A stretch of DNA of 64,000 bases from Iamia majanohamensis (lineage in GTDB: Bacteria; Actinomycetota; Acidimicrobiia; Acidimicrobiales; Iamiaceae): NCBI RefSeq assembly GCF_028532485.1, contig NZ_CP116942.1, positions 1,178,001 to 1,242,000 on the forward strand, given 5' to 3'. Below, in pieces: positions 16,580-24,640 of the stretch. Every line of letters begins with the position of its first letter. Position 1 is the first letter of the stretch. The notes under the pieces are model-generated. The model was not told where the DNA came from, searched no databases, and saw only the letters and a program-made list of their open reading frames with translations. Both the position numbers and the translations under genes were made by a program.

Positions 16580-17287
16580 ATGGAGGAGGACGACGATCCG
16601 CCGGTCAGATCCGTCGCTCTCGGGGCCAAGCTGCCCATCGCCGTGGCGGTGGTCAACGACTACGAGCTCATCTGCGACGGCGTCGCCGGGTTGCTGGGCC
16701 GGTTCCCGGACAAGGCAGCGGTCGTTGAGCGGGTCATCGTCGGCGAGCCCGTCGACCACCCGCCCATCGACGTCGCCCTCTACGACACCTACGGACGGGT
16801 GGGGATCGCCGAGGAGGCCCTGCGCAAGCTGCGGCGGCACCGCGACATCCTCCACACGGCCATGTTCACCATGGAGCCCGCCCCCGAGCTGGTGGCGGAG
16901 GCGCAGCGCGCCGGAGCCTCTGGCGTGATCGCCAAGTCGCTGCCGGCCGAGGCCATCGTCGACGCGCTGGTGCGCGTGGCCGCGGGGGAGGTGGTCATCG
17001 CCACCGGCGCATCGACCGAGCCCGCGCTCGACGAGCTGGACTGGCCGGGCAAGGACGACGGTCTGACCGAGCGCGAGAGCGCGGTGCTCGTCCTCGCGTC
17101 CGAGGGACTCACCAACGCCGAGATCGGCGAGGCGCTCTACCTCGGGCGGGAGACGGTGAAGACCCACCTCAGCCGGGCCTTCGCCAAGCTGGGCGTGCGC
17201 AACCGGGCGGCTGCGGTCCGCTACGTCTTCGGCACCGGCGCCTTCGCCCGGTTCCGTCCGGCCGAGGAGGACCTCGAGGGCTCCTGA
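16580..17287 (+). CDS. LuxR-family response regulator
   Basis: 235 residues from ATG 16580. Receiver-like half: PIAVAVVNDYELI at about residue 20, DVALYDTYGRVG carrying a candidate phosphoacceptor Asp, and GVIAKSLPAEA with the conserved lysine. C-terminal LuxR HTH: LTERESAVLVLASEGLTNAEIGEALYLGRETVKTHLSRAFAKLGV. No sensor kinase gene adjoins it. A short inverted repeat (16521-16526 with 16538-16543) lies upstream. Its architecture parallels the regulator at 193-876, but this one keeps the Asp. Targets unknown; the adjacent surface-polymer genes are one possibility. Confidence 0.87.
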   Translation: MEEDDDPPVRSVALGAKLPIAVAVVNDYELICDGVAGLLGRFPDKAAVVERVIVGEPVDHPPIDVALYDTYGRVGIAEEALRKLRRHRDILHTAMFTMEPAPELVAEAQRAGASGVIAKSLPAEAIVDALVRVAAGEVVIATGASTEPALDELDWPGKDDGLTERESAVLVLASEGLTNAEIGEALYLGRETVKTHLSRAFAKLGVRNRAAAVRYVFGTGAFARFRPAEEDLEGS

Positions 17288-17407
17288 GGCTGCGCGGCCC
17301 CAGGTGCCGACGCCGACGGTCTCTCGGTGCGGGTGCGGGTGCGGCGGTCGGTCCCGGTACCGTCGTCGACTGCGTCGAGGGCCGGCGCGCGAGGAGAGAG
17401 GGCAGGC

Positions 17408-18247
17408 ATGGCGCGTCGCCGCGACCGGGGCGGGAGCAGGGACGTCGAGCACGCCGGGCGGGTGACCCACTCCGGCTGCCCGGTGCGGGGCGACGATCGC
17501 CCCTGCCTCCCGCTCAACCGCGTGACCCGCTGGCCCGTGGCCGGCGGTCGGGTCACCGACCACTGCACGTGCAGCTGCGGTCGGCGCTTCCCCACGAGCC
17601 ACCCCGACGCGGCCGAGCACCTGGTCGATCCGGTGGAGCCGGGTGGGGCCGTCGCCGTGGCCCCCGGGGTCAGCGCGACGTGGTCGATCGACGAGGTCCG
17701 CCCCTTCGACGCCGAGGACGATCGCGCCGCCACCGGGGTGGTGCCGGTCGAGACCGAGGTCCTGCACCGGCCCACCTCCCTGGTGGGGGAGGTGACCCGC
17801 GACGTGAAGGCCCTGGCCAAGCACATGGTCAAGGTCATGCACCGCGCTCCGGGGGTCGGCCTGGCCGCCAACCAGGTCGGGGCGCCCCTGCGGATGTTCG
17901 TGCAGGTCCACAAGCGGGCCCTGCCCGAGACCCTGGTCGACCCCGAGGTCCGGGCCACGGAGGGCACCTGGACCTACCCGGAGGGCTGCCTCTCGCTGCA
18001 GGTGGAGGAGACCGATGCCCGCCTCGTGCGGCCCCGTCGCATCCAGGTCCGGGCCCGCACCCTCCACGGTGACGTGGTGGAGGCCACCCTCGACGAGGTG
18101 GTGGCCCGCATCGCCCAGCACGAGATCGACCACCTCGACGGCATCGAGTACGTCCAGCGCCTCACCGGCGAGGACGGGGAGAGGGTCTACGAGGTGATGG
18201 CGGCCGACGGCATCGACACCTCCTGGCTGCCCCCCACCCCCTACTGA
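17408..18247 (+). CDS. def: Peptide deformylase with Cys-rich N-terminal extension
   Basis: 279 residues from ATG 17408, with a GGAGAGAGGG purine run upstream. All three deformylase motifs are intact: GVGLAANQVG (149-158), EGCLS (192-196) and QHEIDHLDG (237-245), giving Cys194, His238 and His242 as metal ligands and Glu239 as catalyst. It removes formyl groups from nascent proteins. The first 110 residues are extra compared with ordinary PDFs and contain Cys24, Cys33 and a CTCSC cluster at 53-57, resembling a small metal-binding domain. Single gene, followed by the LigD cluster. Confidence 0.92.
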   Translation: MARRRDRGGSRDVEHAGRVTHSGCPVRGDDRPCLPLNRVTRWPVAGGRVTDHCTCSCGRRFPTSHPDAAEHLVDPVEPGGAVAVAPGVSATWSIDEVRPFDAEDDRAATGVVPVETEVLHRPTSLVGEVTRDVKALAKHMVKVMHRAPGVGLAANQVGAPLRMFVQVHKRALPETLVDPEVRATEGTWTYPEGCLSLQVEETDARLVRPRRIQVRARTLHGDVVEATLDEVVARIAQHEIDHLDGIEYVQRLTGEDGERVYEVMAADGIDTSWLPPTPY

Positions 18248-18359
18248 CCAGCCCGGCGGTGGTTGCCGACGCCGCCATCGGGAAGAGCGACCTCGTGGCC
18301 CACCACGCCCCGCTCGCCCCGACCCGAGCCGGTCCGGGGCCCGGCGTCGAGACGTCCCG

Positions 18360-18980
18360 ATGAGCCCGCGCCTCGACCGCTACCGCGCCAAGCGCGACTT
18401 CGGCAGGACCGACGAGCCCGAGGGCGTGGAGGTGCCGTCGTCCGACGGTCCGCCCCGCTACGCCTTCCAGCACCACGACGCATCGAGCGAGCACTACGAC
18501 CTGCGCCTCGAGTCCGACGGCGTGCTCCTCTCGTGGGCGGTGCCCAAGGGGCCGTCCACCGACCCGCGCGAGAAGCGGTTGGCCGTCCGCACCGAGGACC
18601 ACCCCGTCGACTACCTCGACTTCGAGGGCACCATCCCCTCCGGCGAGTACGGCGGGGGATCGGTCATCGTGTGGGACGTGGGCACCTGGGAGAACCTCAC
18701 GACCGACGACGACGGCGAGCCCGTCGCGGTGGCCGACGCGGTCGACGGCGGGCACCTGCGCCTCCGCATCGAAGGCGAGAAGCTGGTGGGCGACTGGACC
18801 CTGCAGCGCTTCCGTCCCGAGGAGGACCAGTGGCTCCTGATCAAGGGCACCCAGGAGGGCGCCGACGCCCGTCGCAACCCGACGTCGACCCAGCCGGGGT
18901 CGGTGCTCACCGGCGTCACCGTCGACGAGGTGGCCGAGGCCCTGGAGGCCACCGGCGAGGACCCCGAGGAGGAGGCGTGA
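18360..18980 (+). CDS. LigD 3'-phosphoesterase domain protein (stand-alone)
   Basis: 206 residues from ATG 18360. Contains the LigD phosphoesterase (PE) signatures AFQHHDASSEHYDLRLE, SWAVPKGPS, VDYLDFEGTIPSGEYGGG and DWTLQRFR, with His and Asp/Arg residues of the active site in place. In non-homologous end joining PE trims 3'-phosphate and ribonucleoside ends. In mycobacteria it is fused to polymerase and ligase; here it is a separate protein. Overlaps the ligase gene by GTGA. A GGTT-N15-GGGAAG promoter-like pair lies at 18261-18285. Confidence 0.9.
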   Translation: MSPRLDRYRAKRDFGRTDEPEGVEVPSSDGPPRYAFQHHDASSEHYDLRLESDGVLLSWAVPKGPSTDPREKRLAVRTEDHPVDYLDFEGTIPSGEYGGGSVIVWDVGTWENLTTDDDGEPVAVADAVDGGHLRLRIEGEKLVGDWTLQRFRPEEDQWLLIKGTQEGADARRNPTSTQPGSVLTGVTVDEVAEALEATGEDPEEEA

Positions 18981-19933
18981 GCCGCCCCCGGTTCCGCTCG
19001 CCCATGCTCGCCACGCTGGTCGACGAGGTGGTGACAGGTGACGGGTGGGTCTTCGAGCGCAAGCTCGACGGCATCCGCCTGGTCGTCGTGCGCGACGGCG
19101 AACGGGTGCGGCTGCTCACGCGCAACCAGCTCGACCGCACCGCTCGGTACCCGGAGCTGGAGGAGGCCCTGGCCGCCCAGCCCTGTGACCGGTTCGTCGC
19201 CGACGCCGAGGTCGTCGCCTTCGACGGGGCCACCACCAGCTTCTCCCGCCTCCAGCAGCGCTCGGGCCTCGCCGGGACGGAGGCCCTCGACAGCGGGGTG
19301 GCCGTCCGGCTCTACCTGTTCGACCTCATGCACCTCGACGGCGAGGACCTCGTCGACCGTCCGCTGCGGGAGCGCAAGGCCCTGCTCCGCGACGCGCTCG
19401 ACTTCGAGGACCCGCTCCGCTTCTGCGCCCACCGCAACGCCGACGGTGCCGCCTACCTGGACGAGGCCTGCCGGAAGGGCTGGGAGGGGCTGATCGCCAA
19501 GCGGGCCGACAGCCGCTACCGCACGGGGAGGGGCCGGGAGTGGCTGAAGCTGAAGTGCGTGGCCCGCCAGGAGGTGGTGATCGGCGGCTGGACCGACCCC
19601 AAGGGCAGCCGGAACGGGCTGGGCGCCCTGCTCGTCGGCTACCACGACGACGAGGGCGCCCTCCGCTACGCCGGCCGGGTGGGCACCGGCTTCGACGACA
19701 CCCTGCTCCAGGAGCTGTCGGACCAGCTCGGGCGGCGGGCCCGGTCGACCTCACCGTTCGCCGCCGCTCCCGATGGCTCCGACGTCCACTGGGCCACCCC
19801 CGACCTCGTGTGCGAGGTCGGCTTCACCGAGTGGACCCGCGGCGGTCGCCTGCGTCACCCCCGGTTCCTCGGCCTGCGCGAGGACAAGGACCCGGCCGAC
19901 GTGGTGCGCGAGGTGCCGAGGAGCGCCCCGTGA
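18977..19933 (+). CDS. ATP-dependent DNA ligase, LigD ligase domain (stand-alone)
   Basis: 318 residues from GTG 18977. Motif I FERKLDGIRLVVV supplies the adenylated lysine. FVADAEVVAFDG is motif III-like, LYLFDLMHLDGEDL motif IIIa, KGWEGLIAKRADSRYRTGRGREWLKLKC motifs IV-V. The C-terminal OB fold contains VGGW-like VIGGWTDPKGSRNGLGALLVGYHD. It seals the ends processed by the flanking PE and Pol proteins. Middle gene of the three-gene NHEJ operon, with 4-base overlaps at both ends. No Ku gene is in the window. Confidence 0.92.
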   Translation: MSRPRFRSPMLATLVDEVVTGDGWVFERKLDGIRLVVVRDGERVRLLTRNQLDRTARYPELEEALAAQPCDRFVADAEVVAFDGATTSFSRLQQRSGLAGTEALDSGVAVRLYLFDLMHLDGEDLVDRPLRERKALLRDALDFEDPLRFCAHRNADGAAYLDEACRKGWEGLIAKRADSRYRTGRGREWLKLKCVARQEVVIGGWTDPKGSRNGLGALLVGYHDDEGALRYAGRVGTGFDDTLLQELSDQLGRRARSTSPFAAAPDGSDVHWATPDLVCEVGFTEWTRGGRLRHPRFLGLREDKDPADVVREVPRSAP

Positions 19934-20829
19934 GCGGGCGGGCGGTGGGGGACCGCACGATCGACGTCTCCAACCTCGACAAGGTCTTCTTCCCCGAGGG
20001 CGAGGTGACCAAGGGCGACGTGCTCGACCACTACGAGCGGGTGGCCGAGGTAATGCTGCCCCACGTCGGGGGCCGGCCCCTCGTGCTCCAGCGGTTCCCC
20101 GACGGCATCGAGGGCCAGGGGTTCTTCCAGAAGAACACCCCCAGCCACACGCCCGACTGGATCGACCGGGTGGAACTGCGCACCGCCGAGGGCGGGACCA
20201 CCACCTACTCCGTGGTGGACGATGCCGCGGGCCTGGTCTTCCTGGCCAACCAGGGCACCGTCGTGTTCCACACCCTGCTCTCCGCGGCCGCCGCGCCCGA
20301 CCGGCCCGTCGAGGTGGTCTTCGACCTGGACCCGGCCGACGACGACCTCGACCCCGTCCGCTCGGCCGCGCGCGAGCTGCGCGCGGTGCTCGACGACCTC
20401 GGGCTCGCACCGCGCGTGAAGTCGTCGGGCTCCCGGGGCCTGCACCTGGTGGTCGACGTGGTCGACGACGAGCCGGACTTCGACCTCACGCGGTCCTTCG
20501 CCCGGCGGGTGGCCGAGGTGGTCAGCGACCGGGGACCCTTCACCACCGAGGTGCGCAAGGCGAAGCGCGAGGGGCAGCTGTTCCTCGACGTCCTGCGCAA
20601 CGGCCCCGCCAGCCACGTGGCCGCCCCCTACTCGCTGCGGCCCCTCCCGGAGGCGCCGGTGGCCGCCCCCCTGGACTGGGACGAGGCCCTCTCCGCCTCG
20701 TTCCACCCCCGGCGCATCACCATCGCCAACGTGGGCCGACGGCTCGGCCAGAAGGACGACCCCTGGGCCGACCTCACCCCGCCCGCCACCACGGTGACCG
20801 ACGCCCTCGATGCCCTGACCGACGGTTGA
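19930..20829 (+). CDS. LigD polymerase/primase domain (stand-alone)
   Basis: 299 residues from GTG 19930. Matches the LigD Pol domain: LDKVFFPEGEVTKGDVLDHYERVAEVMLPHV, VVFDLDPADDD with the metal-binding Asp pair, KSSGSRGLHLVVDV, and KAKREGQLFLDVLRNGPASHVAAPYSLRPLP. It should add nucleotides, preferentially rNTPs, during end joining. GTGA overlap with the ligase. Together with the PE and Lig genes it forms a complete but split LigD. The operon ends in a strong hairpin. Confidence 0.92.
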   Translation: MSGRAVGDRTIDVSNLDKVFFPEGEVTKGDVLDHYERVAEVMLPHVGGRPLVLQRFPDGIEGQGFFQKNTPSHTPDWIDRVELRTAEGGTTTYSVVDDAAGLVFLANQGTVVFHTLLSAAAAPDRPVEVVFDLDPADDDLDPVRSAARELRAVLDDLGLAPRVKSSGSRGLHLVVDVVDDEPDFDLTRSFARRVAEVVSDRGPFTTEVRKAKREGQLFLDVLRNGPASHVAAPYSLRPLPEAPVAAPLDWDEALSASFHPRRITIANVGRRLGQKDDPWADLTPPATTVTDALDALTDG

Positions 20830-20843
20830 GCTCCGGACCTCGG

Positions 20844-20875
20844 ACGGGACCACGCCACCTGTGGCGTGGTCCCGT
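20844..20875. terminator. Strong bidirectional terminator hairpin
   Basis: A perfect 15-bp inverted repeat, 20844-20858 with 20861-20875, core GACCACGCCAC/GTGGCGTGGTC, separated by two bases (in practice a loop of about six). It lies between the convergent LigD-Pol and PEBP genes and can serve both. Confidence 0.85.
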
Positions 20876-20898
20876 ACGGGGCTCAGGCTGGGGTCGGG

Positions 20899-21366
20899 CT
20901 ACCCGTCGGCGCGGAAGGTGCCGACGGTGCGGGCCTGCTCGACGATGTGGCCGTCGATGGCGTCGAGCACCTGGCGGCGGGTGAGGCCGTCGCCCTCGAC
21001 GGGGGCGTCCACCGCGAAGAGGTGGAAGAAGTAGTGGTGGTCGCCGTGGTCGGGCGGGGGCGCAGGACCCATGTAGCCGGGCTCGCCGGTCTCGTTGAGG
21101 TGGGCGGTGAAGCCCTCCTCGGCGCCGACGGGCAGGCCGTCCGAGGACGGGTCGATGCCCGTGGCGACCCAGTGGGTGAAGCCCTCGACCAGCGGCGCGT
21201 CGGGGTCATGGACCACCAGCACCAGCTCCACCGCCCCCTCGGGCACGCCGCTCCAGGCCAGCTCGGGCGAGGTGTCGTCGCCGGCGTTGCTGTGCGTCGC
21301 CGGGATGGGCTGGCCCGGCCCGAAGGCCGGGGCCTCGATGGCCAGGTCGCCGTGGTTGAGCTCCAT
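20899..21366 (-). CDS. YbhB/YbcL family Raf kinase inhibitor-like (PEBP) protein
   Basis: 155 residues from ATG 21366 with GAGGAG 8 bases upstream. Signature blocks: PATHSNAGDDTSPELAWSGVPEGAVELVLVVHDPDAP, THWVATGI, and GYMGPAPPPDHGDHHYFFHLFAVD, i.e. the anion-binding DPDAP and GPxPPxxxHxYxF motifs of bacterial PEBP proteins. Cytoplasmic, no signal peptide. Function of bacterial members is poorly known. Monocistronic between the LigD operon and the divergent oxidoreductase. Confidence 0.92.
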   Translation of the reverse strand: MELNHGDLAIEAPAFGPGQPIPATHSNAGDDTSPELAWSGVPEGAVELVLVVHDPDAPLVEGFTHWVATGIDPSSDGLPVGAEEGFTAHLNETGEPGYMGPAPPPDHGDHHYFFHLFAVDAPVEGDGLTRRQVLDAIDGHIVEQARTVGTFRADG

Positions 21367-21503
21367 GGGGTCTCCTCGGGTCGTTCGGTGGGGCCGATCC
21401 CGGCCCCGATGCCGTCTCCCCGGTGAGACGGATCGGCAAACGGGTGGTGGCCGGTCGGGCCCGCGCCCCCCGGGTACCGGTCCACCGCTACGGTGCGCCC
21501 TCG

Positions 21504-22757
21504 GTGAGGCCACACGGACCCTTCCGCGCCGACTGGTGGCGCAGCCCGCTGCGGGGCCCGTGGTTCACCTCGGTGATGGGCTCGGTGCTGCTGGTGGGGA
21601 TGCCCCTGCTGCTGCTGACCGGCCTGCTCTCCTACGTGGCCTACAACCCCGGCCTGGGCGAGAACGACCTCACCCCCGGGTCGGGGATCACCGGGGTCTT
21701 CGCCGCCTGGCCCACTAGCCCGTCGTGGCTGTACCGGCTCAACCAGGGCACCCACGTCACCGTCGGGATCATCCTCGTCCCCGTCGTGCTGGCCAAGCTG
21801 TGGTCGGTCATGCCCAAGCTGTTCACCTGGCCGCCGGTGCGCTCCGCGGCGCAGGGCCTCGAGCGCCTGAGCGTGGCCCTGCTGGTCGGGAGCGTGGTGT
21901 TCGAGATCGTGACCGGTCTCCTGAACATCCAGTACTGGTACGTGTTCCCGTCGTCGTTCTACGCCGCCCACCTCTACGGGGCCTACGTGTTCGCGGGGGC
22001 GTTCGTGGTCCACGTGGGGCTGAAGCTGGCCACCATGCGCCGGTCCCTGCGCGAGCGCCCGGTCCGGCCCGAGCTCTCCCGAGGGCTCGACGACTTCACC
22101 CAGGACCCGCCCGACGACACCGGCCTGGTGGCCCCCGCGCCCCAGGAGCCGACCATCTCCCGGCGGGGCGCCCTGGGCCTCGTCGGGTCGGGGTCCGCCC
22201 TGCTGCTGGTCCTGTCCGCAGGCCAGAACCTGGGCGGGTGGGTGCGCGACGTCGCCCTCCTCTCGCCCCGGGGCCGCCCCACCTCCGGCGGGCCCAACGC
22301 CTTCCCCGTCAACAAGACGGCGGAGGGTCGGGGGATCACCCCCGAGCAGATCGGCCCCGACTGGCGCCTCACCCTGCGGGGGGCCGGGGACGAGCAGACC
22401 TTCAGCCGCGAGGACCTGCTGGCCCTGCCCCAGCACGAGGCCGCCCTGGCCATCGCCTGCGTGGAGGGGTGGTCGACGGGCGTGCAGGCCTGGTCGGGCG
22501 TGCGGCTGCGCGACCTGGCCGCCCTGGCCGGCGCCCCGGACGCCTCGTCGGTGTTCGTGGAGTCCGTCGAGACCTCGACCTTCGGGACCACCACGCTGCG
22601 CGGCAACCAGGTGGCCGACGGCGACGCCCTCCTCGCCCTCGGCGTGAACGGCGTCGACCTCTCCGACGACCACGGCTACCCCGCCCGGGTCGTCGTCCCG
22701 GCCAACCCGGGCGTTCACAACACCAAGTGGGTCAGCCGCCTGACCTTCGAGGCCTGA
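21504..22757 (+). CDS. Cytochrome b561-like/molybdopterin-dependent oxidoreductase fusion
   Basis: 417 residues from GTG 21504. I prefer this start because a -10-like TACGGT (21489-21494) lies just upstream, implying a leaderless message; GTG 21423 would extend it in frame by 27 residues. The N-terminal 190 residues hold about four to five membrane helices with His residues at GTHVTVGIILV and AAHLYGAYVFAGAFVVHVG, suited to heme b. The C-terminal half is a sulfite-oxidase-type Mo domain with the Mo-ligand Cys in IACVEGWSTGVQAWSG and the DHGYPARVVVPANPGVHNTKWV tail. It should couple an extracytoplasmic oxidoreductase to membrane electron transfer. TGATG-coupled to the next gene. Confidence 0.87.
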   Translation: MRPHGPFRADWWRSPLRGPWFTSVMGSVLLVGMPLLLLTGLLSYVAYNPGLGENDLTPGSGITGVFAAWPTSPSWLYRLNQGTHVTVGIILVPVVLAKLWSVMPKLFTWPPVRSAAQGLERLSVALLVGSVVFEIVTGLLNIQYWYVFPSSFYAAHLYGAYVFAGAFVVHVGLKLATMRRSLRERPVRPELSRGLDDFTQDPPDDTGLVAPAPQEPTISRRGALGLVGSGSALLLVLSAGQNLGGWVRDVALLSPRGRPTSGGPNAFPVNKTAEGRGITPEQIGPDWRLTLRGAGDEQTFSREDLLALPQHEAALAIACVEGWSTGVQAWSGVRLRDLAALAGAPDASSVFVESVETSTFGTTTLRGNQVADGDALLALGVNGVDLSDDHGYPARVVVPANPGVHNTKWVSRLTFEA

Positions 22758-23218
22758 TGCTGCGCCGGCTGCGCCAGTGGTACGGGGCCGGCCCCCTGCA
22801 CCTGCTGGCCCTGCTCGCCTCCTTCGCCCTGGCCGGCTACGCCGCCGTGCAGCTGGTGCCCGACGAGCCCCGCAAGGTCATCGTCTGGTTCGTCGCCGCC
22901 GTGGTCCTCCACGACCTGGTGCTCTTCCCGCTCTACGCCCTGGCCGACCGGTCCCTGGTCGACGTGGTCCGCCACCGCGGCCCCGTCTCCGAGCCCCGGC
23001 GGCTGGCGCTCAACCACATCCGGTTCCCGGTGCTCCTGAGCGGGCTGCTCCTCCTGGTCTGGGCCCCGCTGATCCTCGGTCTCACCGACGGCTACGAGGA
23101 CGCCACCGGGATGACCACCGACGTCTACATGGGCCGGTGGCTGGGCGTGACCGCCGCCCTCTTCCTTGCCTCGGCCGCCGTCTACGCCGTGCGGCTCCGA
23201 CGCCACCGAGCCGGCTGA
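22757..23218 (+). CDS. Four-helix membrane protein coupled to the Mo oxidoreductase
   Basis: 153 residues from ATG 22757, overlapping the upstream stop by one base. Four membrane helices: LHLLALLASFALAGYAAVQLV, VIVWFVAAVVLHDLVLFPLYAL, FPVLLSGLLLLVWAPLILGL and LGVTAALFLASAAVYAV. His residues near helices 1 and 2 (LHLLAL, VVLHDLV) could face a heme, so it may be an additional electron-transfer subunit, but no named family is recognised. Its context makes a function with the oxidoreductase likely. Confidence 0.78.
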   Translation: MLRRLRQWYGAGPLHLLALLASFALAGYAAVQLVPDEPRKVIVWFVAAVVLHDLVLFPLYALADRSLVDVVRHRGPVSEPRRLALNHIRFPVLLSGLLLLVWAPLILGLTDGYEDATGMTTDVYMGRWLGVTAALFLASAAVYAVRLRRHRAG

Positions 23219-23284
23219 CGACGGGCGCTAGCCGAGGGCCTCCTCGACCTGTGTAGGGCGCGCGCACGCGGGTAGCCGGCACCC

Positions 23285-23494
23285 ATGGCAGACGACAGCA
23301 TCAGCAACAAGGTCAAGGGCACGGCGAAGGAGGTCGCAGGCCAGGTCACCGGCCAGGACGACCTCGAGCGCGAGGGCCGGGCCCAGCAGGAGAAGTCCCG
23401 GGAGTCGGAGAAGGCCGAGGCCAAGGAGGCCGAGGCCGCCGAGCACCGGAAGAAGGCCCAGGGCCACGCCGGCGAGGAGAAGTCCGAGCAGTAG
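23285..23494 (+). CDS. CsbD family stress protein
   Basis: 69 residues from ATG 23285. SNKVKGTAKEVAGQVTGQDDLEREGRAQQ is the CsbD signature; the C-terminal half is Glu/Lys/Ala-rich and helical. CsbD proteins are small hydrophilic sigma-B-type stress proteins of unclear mechanism. Upstream GTGT-N15-GGGTAG (23251-23275) resembles a sigma-B/F promoter placed very close to the start codon. Followed by two hairpins before the next gene. Confidence 0.9.
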   Translation: MADDSISNKVKGTAKEVAGQVTGQDDLEREGRAQQEKSRESEKAEAKEAEAAEHRKKAQGHAGEEKSEQ

Positions 23495-23498
23495 CCCG

Positions 23499-23562
23499 CC
23501 CGGGTCGGCCCGACCCGGGACCCAGCCGCGTCCGGGCCCTCCGTGCAACGGCGCACGGGGGG
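23499..23562. terminator. Tandem hairpins after the CsbD gene
   Basis: First hairpin: 23499-23507 pairs perfectly with 23511-23519 (9-bp stem, 3-base loop). Second: 23537-23546 with 23553-23562, including the six-base CCGTGC/GCACGG core. Likely terminator between the two small stress genes. Confidence 0.65.
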
Positions 23563-23602
23563 CTCCGGAGCGGGCAGCACCCGCACGAGACAGGAGAGCA
23601 CC

Positions 23603-23863
23603 GTGCCCGGCGAGGACGACCACGGCCCGAGCGTCAAGGACGACGAGCAGTACGAGGCCCTGCGCGAGCAGGGCGCCAGCAAGGAGAAGGCGGCCCGCAT
23701 CGCCAACAGCGACCGGTCGAGGACGGGCGAGCGAGGTGGGTCCTCGCCGGCCTACGAGGACTGGACCAAGGACGACCTCGAGCAGCGGGCGCGCGAGCTC
23801 GACGTCGAGGGCCGCTCGGACATGACCAAGGACGAGCTGATCGAGGCCCTGCGCGACCGCTGA
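23603..23863 (+). CDS. Small Rho termination factor N-terminal-like protein (DUF7218-like)
   Basis: 86 residues from GTG 23603 with AGGAG 8 bases upstream. The N-terminal half (VKDDEQYEALREQGASKEKAARIANSD) matches a small conserved motif common in actinobacterial plasmid and chromosomal stress proteins. The C-terminal 40 residues (YEDWTKDDLEQRARELDVEGRSDMTKDELIEALRDR) form a SAP/Rho-N type helix-extension-helix that usually contacts nucleic acid. Convergent with the sulfotransferase gene, only 6 bases apart. Confidence 0.8.
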   Translation: MPGEDDHGPSVKDDEQYEALREQGASKEKAARIANSDRSRTGERGGSSPAYEDWTKDDLEQRARELDVEGRSDMTKDELIEALRDR

Positions 23864-23869
23864 GCAGGG

Positions 23870-24640
23870 TCAGGGCGACGCGGCCGGGACGGCGCAGGTC
23901 GCGCACCCGCCGGTCGCAGCCGTCCACCGGGCCACCACCTCGGTGGTCCACCGGTCGCGCTGCATCGTGAGCGTCGGCCGCGGCGGCGGACCGGCGACCT
24001 CCCGACCCAGCAGTCCGGCGGCGGTGGCCACCGCCGCAGCGTGGTCGGCGGCCACGTCCTCGTAGACCAGCGTCGCGGTCGGGACGGTCGGCAGCTCGGC
24101 CAGCAGCGCCCGCCAGCTCTCCTCGGCCGCGTGCTGGGCCCGGTGGGCCGCGGTGATCCCGTCCAGGTCGAGGGTCGGGGGCCGGGGGTTGCGACCTCCT
24201 GGGGACCGGGACCACGTGCCCGTGGATCGGGCCCGAACCCACGACACGGCAGCGGCGACCTTGTCCCGACGGGTCACGAGCAGGGCATGGGGCCGCGGGA
24301 ACAGGGAGAGGACCTCGGCGCGGCTCTGACGGGCGCCCCACCTCCGCAGCTCGTCCAGGTGCTCCCACATGATCTTGGTGGCGAACGTGCCGTCGGGCGA
24401 GGTGCCGTTGCGGAGGGCGGCGCGGAGGTAGGCGCCGGGGTCGACGTCGGGCTCCGGCGTACCCCACGCCTCGGCGCAGGCCGCCAGCGACGCCGGCGCG
24501 AAGGGCTCCTTGGGGTAGCCCAGGACGTCGGTGCCGGTGAGCAGCTCGCAGAGCAGCGTGCTGCCGGTCCGGGGCGCGGCGCAGAGCACGAGGGACCGGG
24601 ACGGCGGGTAGGTGGTGCCGGCCCGTCGGAGCTCAGGCAT
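23870..24640 (-). CDS. Stf0-type sulfotransferase
   Basis: 256 residues from ATG 24640. The 5'-phosphosulfate loop is LCAAPRTGSTLLCELL near residue 20; YPKEPF and TFATKIMWEHLDEL blocks follow; HALLVTRRDKVAAAVSW is the 3'-phosphate loop; the LVYEDVAADH segment is also typical of Stf0 trehalose sulfotransferases. It would move sulfate from PAPS to a glycan or glycolipid. Last gene of a five-gene operon of glycosyltransferases, overlapping the preceding gene by 8 bases. Strong candidate for sulfating the product of those enzymes. Confidence 0.88.
   Translation of the reverse strand: MPELRRAGTTYPPSRSLVLCAAPRTGSTLLCELLTGTDVLGYPKEPFAPASLAACAEAWGTPEPDVDPGAYLRAALRNGTSPDGTFATKIMWEHLDELRRWGARQSRAEVLSLFPRPHALLVTRRDKVAAAVSWVRARSTGTWSRSPGGRNPRPPTLDLDGITAAHRAQHAAEESWRALLAELPTVPTATLVYEDVAADHAAAVATAAGLLGREVAGPPPRPTLTMQRDRWTTEVVARWTAATGGCATCAVPAASP

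Noticed and set aside
18248-20900. Ku gene next to the LigD cluster
   Set aside because: No frame in the flanks shows Ku beta-barrel features; the neighbours are deformylase and PEBP.
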